Source of the DNA: Pirellulales bacterium
GTDB lineage: Bacteria; Planctomycetota; Planctomycetia; Pirellulales; JACPPG01
Length of the DNA: 64,000 bases
NCBI GenBank assembly: GCA_036490175.1
Contig: DASXEJ010000227.1
Coordinates: 1-64,000, forward strand
Direction of reading: 5' to 3'
A program made the translations under genes and the position numbers. Shown here piece by piece: positions 54,342-63,812 of this stretch (its first letter is position 1; each line of letters starts with the position of its first letter). Below the pieces are notes generated by a model. The model was not told the origin of the DNA. It made no database searches and worked only from the letters and a program-made list of their open reading frames with translations.

Positions 54342-56333
54342 TCAGTCCAACGTCGCGACGTACGTTCGTAGCTCGGCCAGTTCGCGTTCGTAGCCGCCTG
54401 AAAGGATCGGGAAGCGGCACCAAGTCTTGGGGTCGAGGTTCTCGTCATCCAGATGGAAAGAGGGAGCGTAGCGCTCCCGCTTCCATTGATTGCGGCACCA
54501 CAGCCGAAAGAATCGCTCGACCCATTCGCCCAATTGCCGCACCGAGTATTGGGGAAAGCGAGGCTGCATTTGTTGAAAGACCTCGATCGGCACCAGCTTG
54601 TCACGGATCGCGGCCCGTTCGATCGCGTCCAGCAACTCATAAGGCATCAGATCGGCCTCGTCGGTCTGGCCGGCAGCCGAGGGCCGCAACTCGGCCGTAG
54701 GAGGCTGACAGTTTACGGCCGCGAGCGCAGGCACCGGTTGACCTCCCTCGGGGCCCACGGATTCGAGCCATACGAGCCAGGAACGCAAGTATGCTTTGTC
54801 GATGCCGGCAATGGGCGAAAGTCCGCCGCTGGTATCACCGTCCATCGTGGCGTAACCGACGGCCGCCTCCGAGCGATTGCTGGTGGCCAGTAGCAAGCCC
54901 GAGCGCAAATTGGCCAACATCCACACGCCCGGGGCACGGACACGCGCCTGGATATTTTGTAGGGCCAGATCATCGTTACCCCAGGTCAGCTCGCGTCCCA
55001 CGGCCAGCGAAACCATCGTCACGTATTGCTTCACCAGGCCATCGACGTCGAATTCGTAGTATTGCGCGCCCAGCGCGTGGGCCACTCCGGACGCCGCATC
55101 ACGTGTCGTTTGCGAACTGTTCTGCGTCGCTTGATAAACGCATGTCACGAGCTGTGATATCAGTTCTGACGACGATCGCGCGCCGCGCAGCTCCGCGAGG
55201 TATCTCAGCTTGTCGATATAGCCGGCTAATCCCAGCTCGCGCACGCCTAGATCGACCATCATGGCCGCCAAGCAAGCCACGGCCGAGGAATCGGCGCCCC
55301 CACTGGCGGAAACGACCACGCCGTTCGATCGGCTCTTGCGCATGTAGTCGAACAGTGCCAGCGCCACGGCGCGGGCAAATTCCTCTTCCTTCGCGTGCGG
55401 CCCGGTCTCCCAGGCGGCCCGCTTGATTGCGGCCGGCACCGGCGCGACATGCGGATATGAAAAAGCTGCTTCGACAGTCGCGGCGTTCGTCTCTAACCGG
55501 GGCTCGAAGCTTCCCAAACGCGATTGCTGCATGCGCGTGGCGTCGACGTCGACGATAGCCGTGGTCAGTTGCCAATCGGCGAAGGAAAATCGGGGTCCAA
55601 TCGCCGCCAGCTTTCCACCCGATGCCACCAATGCGCCGCCATCGTAAATTGCACGACCGGCCTCGTTGCCCAGCAGATTCGCGTACAAATAGCTGACGCC
55701 AAACGTGCGCGATCCTTCCAGCACAAAGCGGTGTCGAATCTCCATCTTGCCAAAGGCAAAGTGACTGGCGCTCGGGTTCAAGATGACGTCGACGCCGCGG
55801 CGGGCGAGTTCCGCGCCGGGGCGATTCGCAACCCAGGCATCCTCGCAGATCTCGAAGCCGATCTTTACACCGCCGACATCGAAGTCGATATCGCCCAGGG
55901 GGTAGTCTTGGCCCGCGATTGTGAATTCGCCACGATGCCCGGCGGGCCAAGGTTTGAACCAGCGCGGCTCGTAATGAATGCCGTCACCCGCCAGAAAGCG
56001 CTTGGCGACGAAGCCCAGTATCTGGCCGTCAGCCACCAGGCAGGCCGTGTTAAAGAGCGCGTGTTGATAGGGGACGGGCAACCCCAGCGAAACAATCAGT
56101 CCCGTGGTGTGCGGCACGATCTCGGCCAGCACGTCAGCGGCCATCTGCTGCACGCCCGGTGACTGAAAGGCGTCTTCGCAGCCATAGCCCGAAATGCACA
56201 GTTCAGGCAGGCACAGAATGCTGACACGCTCCGCCTGCGCCGCCGCGATCACCGCCAGAATGCGGTCCCGATTGCCATTCCAATCGAGCGGCGTCTGATT
56301 GAGCACCGCCGCCGATACTTTGACGAGCTTCAT
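54342..56333 (-). CDS. nadE: Glutamine-dependent NAD+ synthetase
   Basis: The 663-residue enzyme converts deamido-NAD to NAD using glutamine. The N-terminal nitrilase-type glutaminase has the triad Glu44 (LPELCISGYG), Lys111 (KRFLAGDGIHYEPRWF) and Cys163 (EICEDAW). The C-terminal synthetase has the PP-loop VVSASGGADSSAVACLAA (344-350), followed by LATSNRSEAAVGYATMDGDT. The length matches the two-domain bacterial form. It converges with the App1-like gene, with about 95 bases between the stops. Confidence 0.95.
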   Translation of the reverse strand: MKLVKVSAAVLNQTPLDWNGNRDRILAVIAAAQAERVSILCLPELCISGYGCEDAFQSPGVQQMAADVLAEIVPHTTGLIVSLGLPVPYQHALFNTACLVADGQILGFVAKRFLAGDGIHYEPRWFKPWPAGHRGEFTIAGQDYPLGDIDFDVGGVKIGFEICEDAWVANRPGAELARRGVDVILNPSASHFAFGKMEIRHRFVLEGSRTFGVSYLYANLLGNEAGRAIYDGGALVASGGKLAAIGPRFSFADWQLTTAIVDVDATRMQQSRLGSFEPRLETNAATVEAAFSYPHVAPVPAAIKRAAWETGPHAKEEEFARAVALALFDYMRKSRSNGVVVSASGGADSSAVACLAAMMVDLGVRELGLAGYIDKLRYLAELRGARSSSELISQLVTCVYQATQNSSQTTRDAASGVAHALGAQYYEFDVDGLVKQYVTMVSLAVGRELTWGNDDLALQNIQARVRAPGVWMLANLRSGLLLATSNRSEAAVGYATMDGDTSGGLSPIAGIDKAYLRSWLVWLESVGPEGGQPVPALAAVNCQPPTAELRPSAAGQTDEADLMPYELLDAIERAAIRDKLVPIEVFQQMQPRFPQYSVRQLGEWVERFFRLWCRNQWKRERYAPSFHLDDENLDPKTWCRFPILSGGYERELAELRTYVATLD

Positions 56334-56423
56334 GAAAGGCTCTTACAGCCAGCGAGCGCCAGGGGAAAGCCACAGTCGGCCGATCTTCGCCATACTCATT
56401 TATAACGCGCAGCCCTGATCGGT

Positions 56424-57278
56424 TCACTCGCCCAATACCTGGCGGAGGCGGTCCAACTCGTCGCTATTGGTCTGCGAGCGGCTGGCCAGATCGGCAAGGT
56501 CTGAACGCAGTTGGGCGACACTCGAGCGCAACTCGTCGACTTCACGACGAAGTGCAGCAAGCTCGGTATCGCCAGCCGACGATCGGTGTCCGACGGTCGC
56601 TGCCGCGACAGCGGCATGACCCTGCGCTACCTGGGACGATTCACTGCGCGGCGTGGGAGCTGCTATGCTCCGCGGTGACGCCCCCTCGGCATGCGCAGGC
56701 TCGCCGGGCGGTGGTCCCGAGTGATCGCCAATTTGGCGACGGACTTTGTCCATCTCTTCGGGCAAATAGAGCGCGTGGCTGACGATCTGGCCGCGCCCGT
56801 CGGGCGTCAGGCTTTGAACCAACCCCTTGGACCTTAGCGAATCCATGATCCCGCGCAGGGCCGACAGGTCGGGGATGGGATCCATGCGTGCCGCCCTGCC
56901 GCGGAGCTCGCCCTCGGTCTGCGCACCGCGTAGCAGCAACTCGGCCATCACTGCCAACTCGACCTTGTCCACGCCCAGCCATTCGTAAAGGTAATGCCGG
57001 TACTTGCCCACGCGGCCGCTCCCCTGCACGGCGGCGACCGCGCCGAGAGCCCGCAACCGGTCGAGCGACATTTCGACCTGATCAGACTCATATTGCGTGA
57101 GCGGATGACGGTTGTTCTTCTGATTGCAACCCGTCACCAACCCGTTAAGGGAAAGAGGGTAGGTGTCGGGAGTGGTTTTGGCCTTCTCAGCCAACACGCC
57201 CAAGACACGGCGATCGATGGCGGCAATCGGCTGCCAGCGCGGCGCCGTGGATGCGGAATCGGTGTTGGTGCTCGACAT
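56424..57278 (-). CDS. YceH/DUF480 (UPF0502) family protein with coiled-coil tail
   Basis: The 284-residue protein has two tandem winged-helix units typical of UPF0502: RRVLGVLAEKAKTTPDTYPL SLNGLVTGCNQKNNR in the first and AVMAELLLRGAQTEGELRGR in the second. A C-terminal extension (about 190-284) is Ser/Ala/Pro-rich and then forms a coiled coil (ELAALRREVDELRSSVAQLR). The fold suggests DNA binding, but the family function is not established. AAGGA eight bases before the ATG at 57278 decides the start. It lies 90 bases upstream of nadE on the same strand. Confidence 0.9.
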   Translation of the reverse strand: MSSTNTDSASTAPRWQPIAAIDRRVLGVLAEKAKTTPDTYPLSLNGLVTGCNQKNNRHPLTQYESDQVEMSLDRLRALGAVAAVQGSGRVGKYRHYLYEWLGVDKVELAVMAELLLRGAQTEGELRGRAARMDPIPDLSALRGIMDSLRSKGLVQSLTPDGRGQIVSHALYLPEEMDKVRRQIGDHSGPPPGEPAHAEGASPRSIAAPTPRSESSQVAQGHAAVAAATVGHRSSAGDTELAALRREVDELRSSVAQLRSDLADLASRSQTNSDELDRLRQVLGE

Positions 57279-57503
57279 GTTGCTGGTCCTTGGCAGGCGG
57301 CCGGCGGCAGGATTCAAGCGTTGCGCCGGCGGGCACTCTTTATGCCATGCCTCGCGACGAGCGTCCAGAGATCGTCGGCCGTCTCGATTCCGCGCAGCAG
57401 ACCCTTTCGGCAGGCGTGTCGGGCGAGTAAGTTCTGGACTGGATTTGTCTTGACGATGAGCCACTCTCCGTCACCCGCGTAGCGCCCTCAAAAGGAATCC
57501 ATC

Positions 57504-57950
57504 ATGAAAAAAACTGTTGCGGTCCTTTCCGTCCTGTCGGTGTTGGTCTGCTTGAGCTATGCGTGGGGTGCGGCCGTCGCGGCGAATTCCGCCGGCAAGA
57601 ACTCTACGCTGTTGTCACACAGCGTATACTTCGCGCTGAAGGAGCCATCCGATGACGCGCGCCAGCAGCTAGTGGCCGCTTGCAAAGAGCACCTGTCGCA
57701 GCATCCGGGCCTTGTCTTTTTCTCGGCCGGCACGTTGTGCGACGAGATCAAGAGCGGCTTGAACGACCGCGAATTCGACGTTGTCGCCTTGATGGTCTTC
57801 AGTGACCACGCGGCCTTCCATGCATATGCCGACTCGGCCTCGCATAAAAAGTTCGTCGCAGAGAATCTCACCAAGTTCAAAGGCGTGCGGGTTTTCGACG
57901 CCGATGTCGAGCGCGTGGCCGTACCAGACGACGCCAAGGCTGCCAAGTAG
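57504..57950 (+). CDS. Secreted Dabb-domain protein
   Basis: The 148-residue protein has a signal peptide (TVAVLSVLSVLVCLSYAWGA) followed by a Dabb alpha/beta-barrel domain (LLSHSVYFALKEPSDDARQQ; HPGLVFFSAGTLCDEI; DHAAFHAYADSASHKKFVAE; VRVFDADVE). It is a paralogue of the cytoplasmic Dabb protein at 16857-17159, exported here. AAGGA before the ATG supports the start. The role of the domain is unknown. Confidence 0.85.
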   Translation: MKKTVAVLSVLSVLVCLSYAWGAAVAANSAGKNSTLLSHSVYFALKEPSDDARQQLVAACKEHLSQHPGLVFFSAGTLCDEIKSGLNDREFDVVALMVFSDHAAFHAYADSASHKKFVAENLTKFKGVRVFDADVERVAVPDDAKAAK

Positions 57951-57980
57951 TCGCCCTCGGCTGAAAAATGTGCGGCGACA

Positions 57981-60443
57981 TCAACGGCGGGGCTTGTCCT
58001 TCGCGCCGGCGGACAATTCTGTTTGACCGTTCGCCACGGACGAAACGGACAGAAAGAGCTTGCCGCGCGAAAACTCCCGTTCGTTAATCGACACTTCCTC
58101 GGCGAGTTGCTCCCGCAGCGTGGGGACATAGTCCTCTTGCGACAGGATCAGCACGCGCGGATGAGCGCGCAGATAGGCCGTGATCTCATCGACTTGCTCG
58201 ATGTTGAACAGGCGGATTTCGGTATCGCGGTTGTAGAACATCAGGCTGTCTTCGTACCGCCCATAACAAATGATCGGCGTCTTGCCATTGTTTCCCTCGC
58301 CGCGAAACTGCGCGACCTGCGCCGCCAGCGAACGCTTGGTAGCGATCGTCGGATAAATATCCACAAAGCCGACGACCATTAATGCCAACGGCACAGCCGC
58401 CGCAAACCACCAACGTGCCGGATTGTTGGCGAAGGATCTGCGCGAAACATACCAATACAGCACGATGGACCCTACCACTAAAAGGGAGCATTCGATCCAT
58501 TGGTTGGATTCTCCCCCGTCGACGATGAAATCGGCTACTCCCAGGATCACGCCGCCGATCAACGCCAGGCGCGTGCCGTGAAAGGGGACCCAGCGACGCA
58601 TGCGCGTCATGAACGTGTCATTGATTGGTGTCGCTATTGCCAAGTCCAGCATGGCTCCCAGCAAGAGACCCAATGGTGGCAGGGCAGGCAGGATATACGG
58701 CGGCAGCTTGCCCGTGGACAGTGAAAAGAACCCGATGATCCACACCGCAGACAGCAGCAAGTAACCCTGAGAGCGCGTGCGGCAGTTCAACAAGGCCGGC
58801 GTGCGACGAAACAGGTAGCCGGCCAAGATCGGCAGCAGCAGTGACGCCGGAAACATGCCGATCGCCAGCACCATGCCATAGAACCACCACGGTTCGACGT
58901 GAACCAGGTTGGTCGTATAGCGCATGACGTGATGTTCCCAGAAGAAATACCTGAGAAAACCAGGCTGGCGAATGGCAACCGCAATGAACCAGGGCAAGGC
59001 AATCGCGGCGATCCCGGCGCCGAACCACGCCCAATCTCGTAGACGCACCTTGGCCCCCTCGCGCGTCAACCAGCGCGAAGCAACAAGCGGAGGCAGGGTC
59101 AGCACCAGGGTGACAGGTCCTTTGGTCATCACGCCCAGTCCGCAGGCGAGCGAGGCAAATAGCCACCAGCCGGCGTGCAAACGCGGACCTCGGGTAGCCA
59201 AATACAGGCTCAGCATGGTGGCCGTCGTAAAGAGGGCCAGCAGCCCGTCCATGATCAGAAACCGGCTCGACAGTGCAAAGCCGAACGATAGCAGCAGCAT
59301 CAAGGCGCCCAGCAAGGCACCCCGTTCCCCAACCAAACGTCGCCCCATCCAGAACGTTGCCAGTATCGTGCCCAGCCCGGCCAATGCCGTGACCATGCGG
59401 GCCGCGTAGTCATGGACACCCAGAATGTGATAACTGGTCAATGTCAGCCAATACAATAACGGCGGTTTGTCCAGGTAGTGCGTCCCTTCGCGGGTGGGGA
59501 TCAGCCAGTCGCCCGAATCGAGCATTCCTGTGGCTATCAGTGCGTAACGGGCTTCGTCCGGTTCGATCAGTGGAAACGTCAACCGCGCGAACAGGAAGAA
59601 CACCGCCACGACCATCAACAAGGCTACATGCCAGGGGCACACTGTCGAGTTCGCGTCGTTGGGCCCTGTGTCCGCGGTCGGAAACATGATCGTGTTCCAC
59701 CACGAAGCGGCCAACTCTCCCAACAAGGCAAGCGCTTGCCGCGGCGCAATAGGCGGCGCGCCAGCGGCACGTTTCCGGTCCGCAACGTCGATTTCGACCA
59801 CCGCCAAGCCCTGCCGGCGCGCTTTGGACAGCAACTCGGCGTTGATGAACAGCGTGTCTGATTGTGGGGCGAGTTGCTCGAGCACTTCCCGGCGAAATAA
59901 TTTGAGCGCGCCATTGCAGTCGCGCACATTGGTCCCCAGCAGAAGATCCGCCAACATGCTGTAGGCCTTGGACGCCGTGCGGCGAAGCCAATTGTCTTGG
60001 CGATCGATGCGGTAACCGCAGATTACGTCGCAGCGGGGAGCCAGCTGGGCCAGCCAGTTGACGTCTTCGGGGGCCAATTGCGTATCGGCCGCAACGATCC
60101 CGACGTAACTTTTTGTGGCCGCACTCAGCCCTGTCCGCAGGGCTTCGCCATAGCCCAGCGGGCGTGACGCGTGCAGGATGCGAAGCGTCGCGGGCTTTGC
60201 AGCGGCCAGCCTGGCCAGCTCGGCGTCTTGTTGATGGCCATCGCCCACCAGCAGGATTTCGTAATCCGTTGTCAGCCGAGCCAGAGCTTCCTCGGTCGAT
60301 TGCACGAGCGCAGCGACGCTCTGTTCGGCACGGGCCACTGGTAGTACCAGCGAGATGCTGATGCCCGGCGCGGTGCCGCTAGTCGGCCCTCCGGCTGTCA
60401 CTGAATCCGTGGCTTGTGTCCGCTTCAATCCCGACGCCTCCAT
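57981..60443 (-). CDS. GT2-GT83 fusion: glycosyltransferase joined to an ArnT-like membrane transferase
   Basis: The 820-residue protein has an N-terminal GT2 domain (about 28-245) like polyprenol-phosphate sugar synthases (DYEILLVGDG, PLGYGEALRTGLSAATKSYV, NWLRRTASKAYSMLADLLLG, DCNGALKLFRRE). A C-terminal multi-membrane GT-C domain (about 275-820) of the PMT_2/ArnT type follows, with FPLIEPDEARYALIATGMLD and YLDKPPLLYWLT. The first half would make a lipid-linked sugar and the second transfer it outside. In the GT2 half the usual DAD is AAD (117-120) and DGS is DGH, so its activity is uncertain. GAGGAAC before the ATG at 60443 fits. Confidence 0.85.
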   Translation of the reverse strand: MEASGLKRTQATDSVTAGGPTSGTAPGISISLVLPVARAEQSVAALVQSTEEALARLTTDYEILLVGDGHQQDAELARLAAAKPATLRILHASRPLGYGEALRTGLSAATKSYVGIVAADTQLAPEDVNWLAQLAPRCDVICGYRIDRQDNWLRRTASKAYSMLADLLLGTNVRDCNGALKLFRREVLEQLAPQSDTLFINAELLSKARRQGLAVVEIDVADRKRAAGAPPIAPRQALALLGELAASWWNTIMFPTADTGPNDANSTVCPWHVALLMVVAVFFLFARLTFPLIEPDEARYALIATGMLDSGDWLIPTREGTHYLDKPPLLYWLTLTSYHILGVHDYAARMVTALAGLGTILATFWMGRRLVGERGALLGALMLLLSFGFALSSRFLIMDGLLALFTTATMLSLYLATRGPRLHAGWWLFASLACGLGVMTKGPVTLVLTLPPLVASRWLTREGAKVRLRDWAWFGAGIAAIALPWFIAVAIRQPGFLRYFFWEHHVMRYTTNLVHVEPWWFYGMVLAIGMFPASLLLPILAGYLFRRTPALLNCRTRSQGYLLLSAVWIIGFFSLSTGKLPPYILPALPPLGLLLGAMLDLAIATPINDTFMTRMRRWVPFHGTRLALIGGVILGVADFIVDGGESNQWIECSLLVVGSIVLYWYVSRRSFANNPARWWFAAAVPLALMVVGFVDIYPTIATKRSLAAQVAQFRGEGNNGKTPIICYGRYEDSLMFYNRDTEIRLFNIEQVDEITAYLRAHPRVLILSQEDYVPTLREQLAEEVSINEREFSRGKLFLSVSSVANGQTELSAGAKDKPRR

Positions 60444-60919
60444 GCGTTCCTCGGTTGAATGGCTTATTAGACAATGAATGGCGTGGTCGTGTTCCGCGCG
60501 ACCAGCCTGATGCCGCATGTCAAATTCGCCGGTGGCACGAGAGATTAATAACCCATTGCACTCCCCTGCGAAGGGGAGAGCCAAAGGCAAGCACAAGGAA
60601 AAATGGCCGCGGTCCTTTTGTTCCGCCGAGCGAAATGGCTGCTAGCATCTGGCACGATGACTCAGCCGCGAATATCAATAAGTCGAGACCGCAAATGACA
60701 ACATTGTCATACCACGCATCGGCGCATCGCGCGGCGCGAGTGGCGGTGTATAGGTGAGGTTCGCCGTTAGTGTCAATAGATGCGCGACGCGCGGCCCCTG
60801 CCCGGGTTTGTCCACATTTCGCACTTGGCGACCACGCCGGTTGGCCGCTGCCGACTTAGGATTTTTCGACGAGCCATGCTGCCCTTGACCATATGTTGGC
60901 TTGTCGCGAGACTCCCGCG
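60444..60919. other. Divergent intergenic region with one hairpin
   Basis: About 475 bases between the GT2-GT83 fusion and the LptF/G gene. CTCCCC-TGCGAA-GGGGAG forms a compact hairpin at about 60560-60577, without a T tract. Promoters of both genes are expected here. No coding frame is supported. Confidence 0.4.
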
Positions 60920-62104
60920 ATGCGATTGCTGCCACGCTACGTATTGATCGAATTCGTCAAGGTCTTCCTGGTGACCGTCACCACATTGACAACGATCATG
61001 ATGCTAGCAGGCGTGGCCAAGGAGGCCGTCGACCAGGGCCTAGGGCTGATCCATGTCCTGCAAATGCTGCCATTTATTCTTCCCAATGCGCTATTGTTTG
61101 CGCTGCCGGGCAGCATGCTGTTTGCCACTTCGATCGTTTACGGTCGCATGTCGGGATCGAACGAGATCGTGGCGATTAAATCTCTCGGCATCAACCCCAT
61201 GACGGTCCTGTGGCCTGCCCTGGTGTTCGCCTTTTTGATGAGCCTGGTCTGCGTGTGGCTGAATGACGTGGCCGTTTCCTGGGGCTTTAACAACGTGCAG
61301 CGGGTCGCCATCGAAGCCATCGATGACATCGCTTACGGCATGTTAGAGCGGCAGAAGTCGTTTAACTCGAATCGATTTTCCATCAACGTGCAACGGGTCA
61401 ACGGGCGGCAGCTGGTTAAGCCCGTGGTCACGTTCGCCGCCACGGGCGAGAATCCTCCGCTGACGATCACGGCCCAGGAAGCGGAACTGCACAAGGATAC
61501 GCAGCGCAACATCCTGGCCATCGTCTTTCGGCAAGGCATCCTGCACGCGGCCAAGCAGAACAGTTACCACTTCGACACCGAGGAACGCGAGATCCCACTG
61601 CACGATGCCAGCGGCAAGCAGGAAACCAAGCACCACCCGGCTCACGTCGCCATGAAAGACGTTCCTGCCGAGATTCGTTGGCAGCAAGGGATCATCAATC
61701 AGACCCGGCAGGACATGTCGGCACGCGCGGCCTATCTGTTGGCCACCGGCGACTTCGCGGCGCTCGCGAATCCGCACTGGGAGGAAGAGCGGAAGAACCT
61801 GGAGTTCCTCGAAGGACAGTTGTCCCGGTTCTATACCGAGCCGCCGCGACGTTGGGCCAACGGCTTCAGCTGCCTGTTCTTCGTACTTATCGGTGCACCG
61901 ATGGCGATTCGCCTGCGCAACTCGGACATCTTCACCAGCTTCTTCGCCTGCTTCCTGCCGATCCTGGTGGTGTACTATCCGTTGCTGATCTACGGCGTAG
62001 ACGCGGCCAAGGACGGCGTATTGCCCCCGTCGAGCGTATGGCTAGGCAACGTCATTCTGGCGTTGTGGGGCATCTGGCTGATGCGCAGGGTCGTCCGGTT
62101 CTAG
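60920..62104 (+). CDS. LptF/LptG-family permease
   Basis: The 394-residue inner-membrane protein belongs to the YjgP/YjgQ family, which moves lipopolysaccharide from the inner membrane with LptB. Three membrane segments lie near the N-terminus (YVLIEFVKVFLVTVTTLTTI; PNALLFALPGSMLFATSIVY; VLWPALVFAFLMSLVCVWL). A periplasmic beta domain follows, then three C-terminal segments (LFFVLIGAPMAIRLR; CFLPILVVYYPLLIYGV). Only one such gene is in the window, whereas most bacteria have a pair. The ATG at 60920 was chosen because the membrane domain begins at once; its ribosome binding site is weak. Confidence 0.88.
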   Translation: MRLLPRYVLIEFVKVFLVTVTTLTTIMMLAGVAKEAVDQGLGLIHVLQMLPFILPNALLFALPGSMLFATSIVYGRMSGSNEIVAIKSLGINPMTVLWPALVFAFLMSLVCVWLNDVAVSWGFNNVQRVAIEAIDDIAYGMLERQKSFNSNRFSINVQRVNGRQLVKPVVTFAATGENPPLTITAQEAELHKDTQRNILAIVFRQGILHAAKQNSYHFDTEEREIPLHDASGKQETKHHPAHVAMKDVPAEIRWQQGIINQTRQDMSARAAYLLATGDFAALANPHWEEERKNLEFLEGQLSRFYTEPPRRWANGFSCLFFVLIGAPMAIRLRNSDIFTSFFACFLPILVVYYPLLIYGVDAAKDGVLPPSSVWLGNVILALWGIWLMRRVVRF

Positions 62105-62129
62105 CAGAACGTACCGGAAAGATTAGCAA

Positions 62130-62339
62130 TTAGCTCAGGCGACGCGCCGCACGCTCGCGCCGCGAGGCATTCGGGGCGGCCAGGTGAATCCAGCGGGCGA
62201 CCAACTGCTCTAGCGCGCCGTCCATCCAGTCACCGAATACGACGAGCGCTTGTTCCTCCGCGGCCGTCAGTTGAGCGACTTCGGCCTCGACCGCGGTCGA
62301 GAGATATCCGTGATTGAAATCGGTCTTCGGCTTACGCAT
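62130..62339 (-). CDS. Small hypothetical protein (69 aa)
   Basis: The 69-residue product is soluble with two likely helices (YLSTAVEAEVAQLTAAEEQA; MDGALEQLVARWIHLAAPNA) and a basic end (SRRERAARRLS). I do not recognise it. It is called a gene because an excellent ribosome binding site (GGAGGGA) sits just before its ATG and the composition is protein-like, while a longer frame upstream is Arg/Ser-rich and unlikely. It converges with the LptF/G gene, 25 bases between the stops. Confidence 0.6.
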   Translation of the reverse strand: MRKPKTDFNHGYLSTAVEAEVAQLTAAEEQALVVFGDWMDGALEQLVARWIHLAAPNASRRERAARRLS

Positions 62340-62692
62340 GGCCCGTCCCTCCCCCCGAATGCGGCTGATCTTGGCGACCCGTGGCCCATATTTCCGTGTG
62401 CCCTGGCCCGGTGAGGAATGGTCGAAATATCCGACCGTCTCTCCTCCCCTACTACGAAAGACAAGCGCAATCCGTTCTGGTTCGCTACAGGTCGAAGCGG
62501 AAAAATCGGCCAGAAGCGGCGCTGGGGTAAAAAAAGCCGAGAGCCCAAACCGTCTTGCTGTTCGGGGAAGCAAAGCCGGCCGGGCTCTCGTCTCGACACT
62601 TTCACAAAAACCAGGGGGCGATCGGCCTTGCGGCAAAAAGGGAGGGGCGTTTGCCGCACTCCCTCAAGCCAACCGCGGCGGTCATTTCACGG
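62340..62692. other. Gap between EF-hand gene and small protein gene
   Basis: About 350 bases. It contains the intrinsic terminator of the EF-hand gene (62529-62590) and the ribosome binding site and promoter region of the 69-residue gene. No further coding sequence is supported. Confidence 0.5.
62529..62590 (-). terminator. Intrinsic terminator of the EF-hand gene
   Basis: On the minus strand, CGAGAGCCC (62582-62590) pairs perfectly with GGGCTCTCG (62538-62546) across a loop of about 35 bases. The stem is followed by GC and a run of seven T (62529-62535). It lies about 100 bases past the EF-hand stop. The loop is long for a classical terminator. Confidence 0.6.
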
Positions 62693-63760
62693 TTATTCCG
62701 CCTTGCCGGCGCCTCCCCGAAAACGCTCCAACCCGGTTGCCAATTCGTTTTGATCGATTGTTCCATCACCGTTGGCATCGAGGCGACTGAATCCCCGCCG
62801 AAAGCGTTCCGGCAGCTCGTCTTCGCTCAACTTGCCATCTCGGTTCTTATCGCCAGCCAATAGCCGTTGCCACAACTTGCCGGCATTCGGGCCAGCGGCG
62901 GCCGCCACGGGCAGCTGCGGTTGCGCCCGCTGCAGCTCGGCGAGGGTGATCGAGCCATCGCCATCTTTGTCGAGCGCGGCCAGCGAATCCGCGGCCTTGC
63001 TGATCTCTTCGGCAGAAAGCTTTCCATCCCCGTCCTTATCGAGTGTTTGAAAGACGACCGCGGCACCCTGATCATTGCTCCCGGCGCCCAACGCTTTGCC
63101 TGCCGCGCCTAGAGCCTTGCCTTTTGGCGCCATTGCCAGCGCATTGCCTTTGGCGACAGCTGCGGCGGCCGATCCTTCGACCGTGTCCGTCGCGGCAGAG
63201 AGTTTTGCCAAGCGCGCACCTACCAGGTCGCGGACCTTGTCGAATTCGCCGCGCGAGAGCGCTCCGTCGCTATCGGAATCCGCTCGCTCCAGCAATCGTG
63301 AAAAGCCCTCGCGACGCTCATCGGGAACTTCGGCCGCGGTAATCTTGCCGTCACCGTTGGCGTCCCAGCGGTTGAATAGCGCGCCCACTTCAAAGCCGTC
63401 AGTACGTCCCTCCGGTCCGCGGGAGCCATCGACTGGCTGGATGGCCAATTTGGCGAGTTGCGAACCCTTCAGCCCGGCAGAGAACTCGTCTGCGTTGAGC
63501 TTGCCGTCCTTGTCGGCATCGGCGCTGCGCACGAGCCGCTGGAGAAGTCGCTGTTTCTCTTGGGGAATCTCGTCCAGGGTGATAAACCCATCCGAGTTCG
63601 CATCAAGTCGCTGGAAGAGTGTGGCGCTCTTTTGTTCGCTAGGTTTCTCGCCCGCCGGCGGTGCATCGGCCGAGGCCCATGCTGGCGCGGCTAGCACGGC
63701 TGCCAGCAAGGCGATACCGCGGAGCCGAGAAGGGCTTAGGAAATAGCTAATCGCGTACAT
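62693..63760 (-). CDS. Secreted protein with eight EF-hand motifs
   Basis: The 355-residue protein has a signal peptide (LRGIALLAAVLAAPAWASAD) and eight canonical calcium-binding loops of the form DxNxDGxIxxxE: DANSDGFITLDE, DADKDGKLNADE, DANGDGKITAAE, DSDSDGALSRGE, DKDGDGKLSAEE, DKDGDGSITLAE, DKNRDGKLSEDE and DANGDGTIDQNE. An Ala/Gly/Lys-rich linker separates the first four from the last four. It should bind several calcium ions outside the cytoplasm; a structural or adhesion role is inference. The ATG at 63760 was chosen to start the signal peptide. Confidence 0.88.
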   Translation of the reverse strand: MYAISYFLSPSRLRGIALLAAVLAAPAWASADAPPAGEKPSEQKSATLFQRLDANSDGFITLDEIPQEKQRLLQRLVRSADADKDGKLNADEFSAGLKGSQLAKLAIQPVDGSRGPEGRTDGFEVGALFNRWDANGDGKITAAEVPDERREGFSRLLERADSDSDGALSRGEFDKVRDLVGARLAKLSAATDTVEGSAAAAVAKGNALAMAPKGKALGAAGKALGAGSNDQGAAVVFQTLDKDGDGKLSAEEISKAADSLAALDKDGDGSITLAELQRAQPQLPVAAAAGPNAGKLWQRLLAGDKNRDGKLSEDELPERFRRGFSRLDANGDGTIDQNELATGLERFRGGAGKAE

Positions 63761-63812
63761 GGCGTCCCAGCACAAGCTTTCGAAGAGCACCAGGGAGGTT
63801 ATAAATCCCCCA

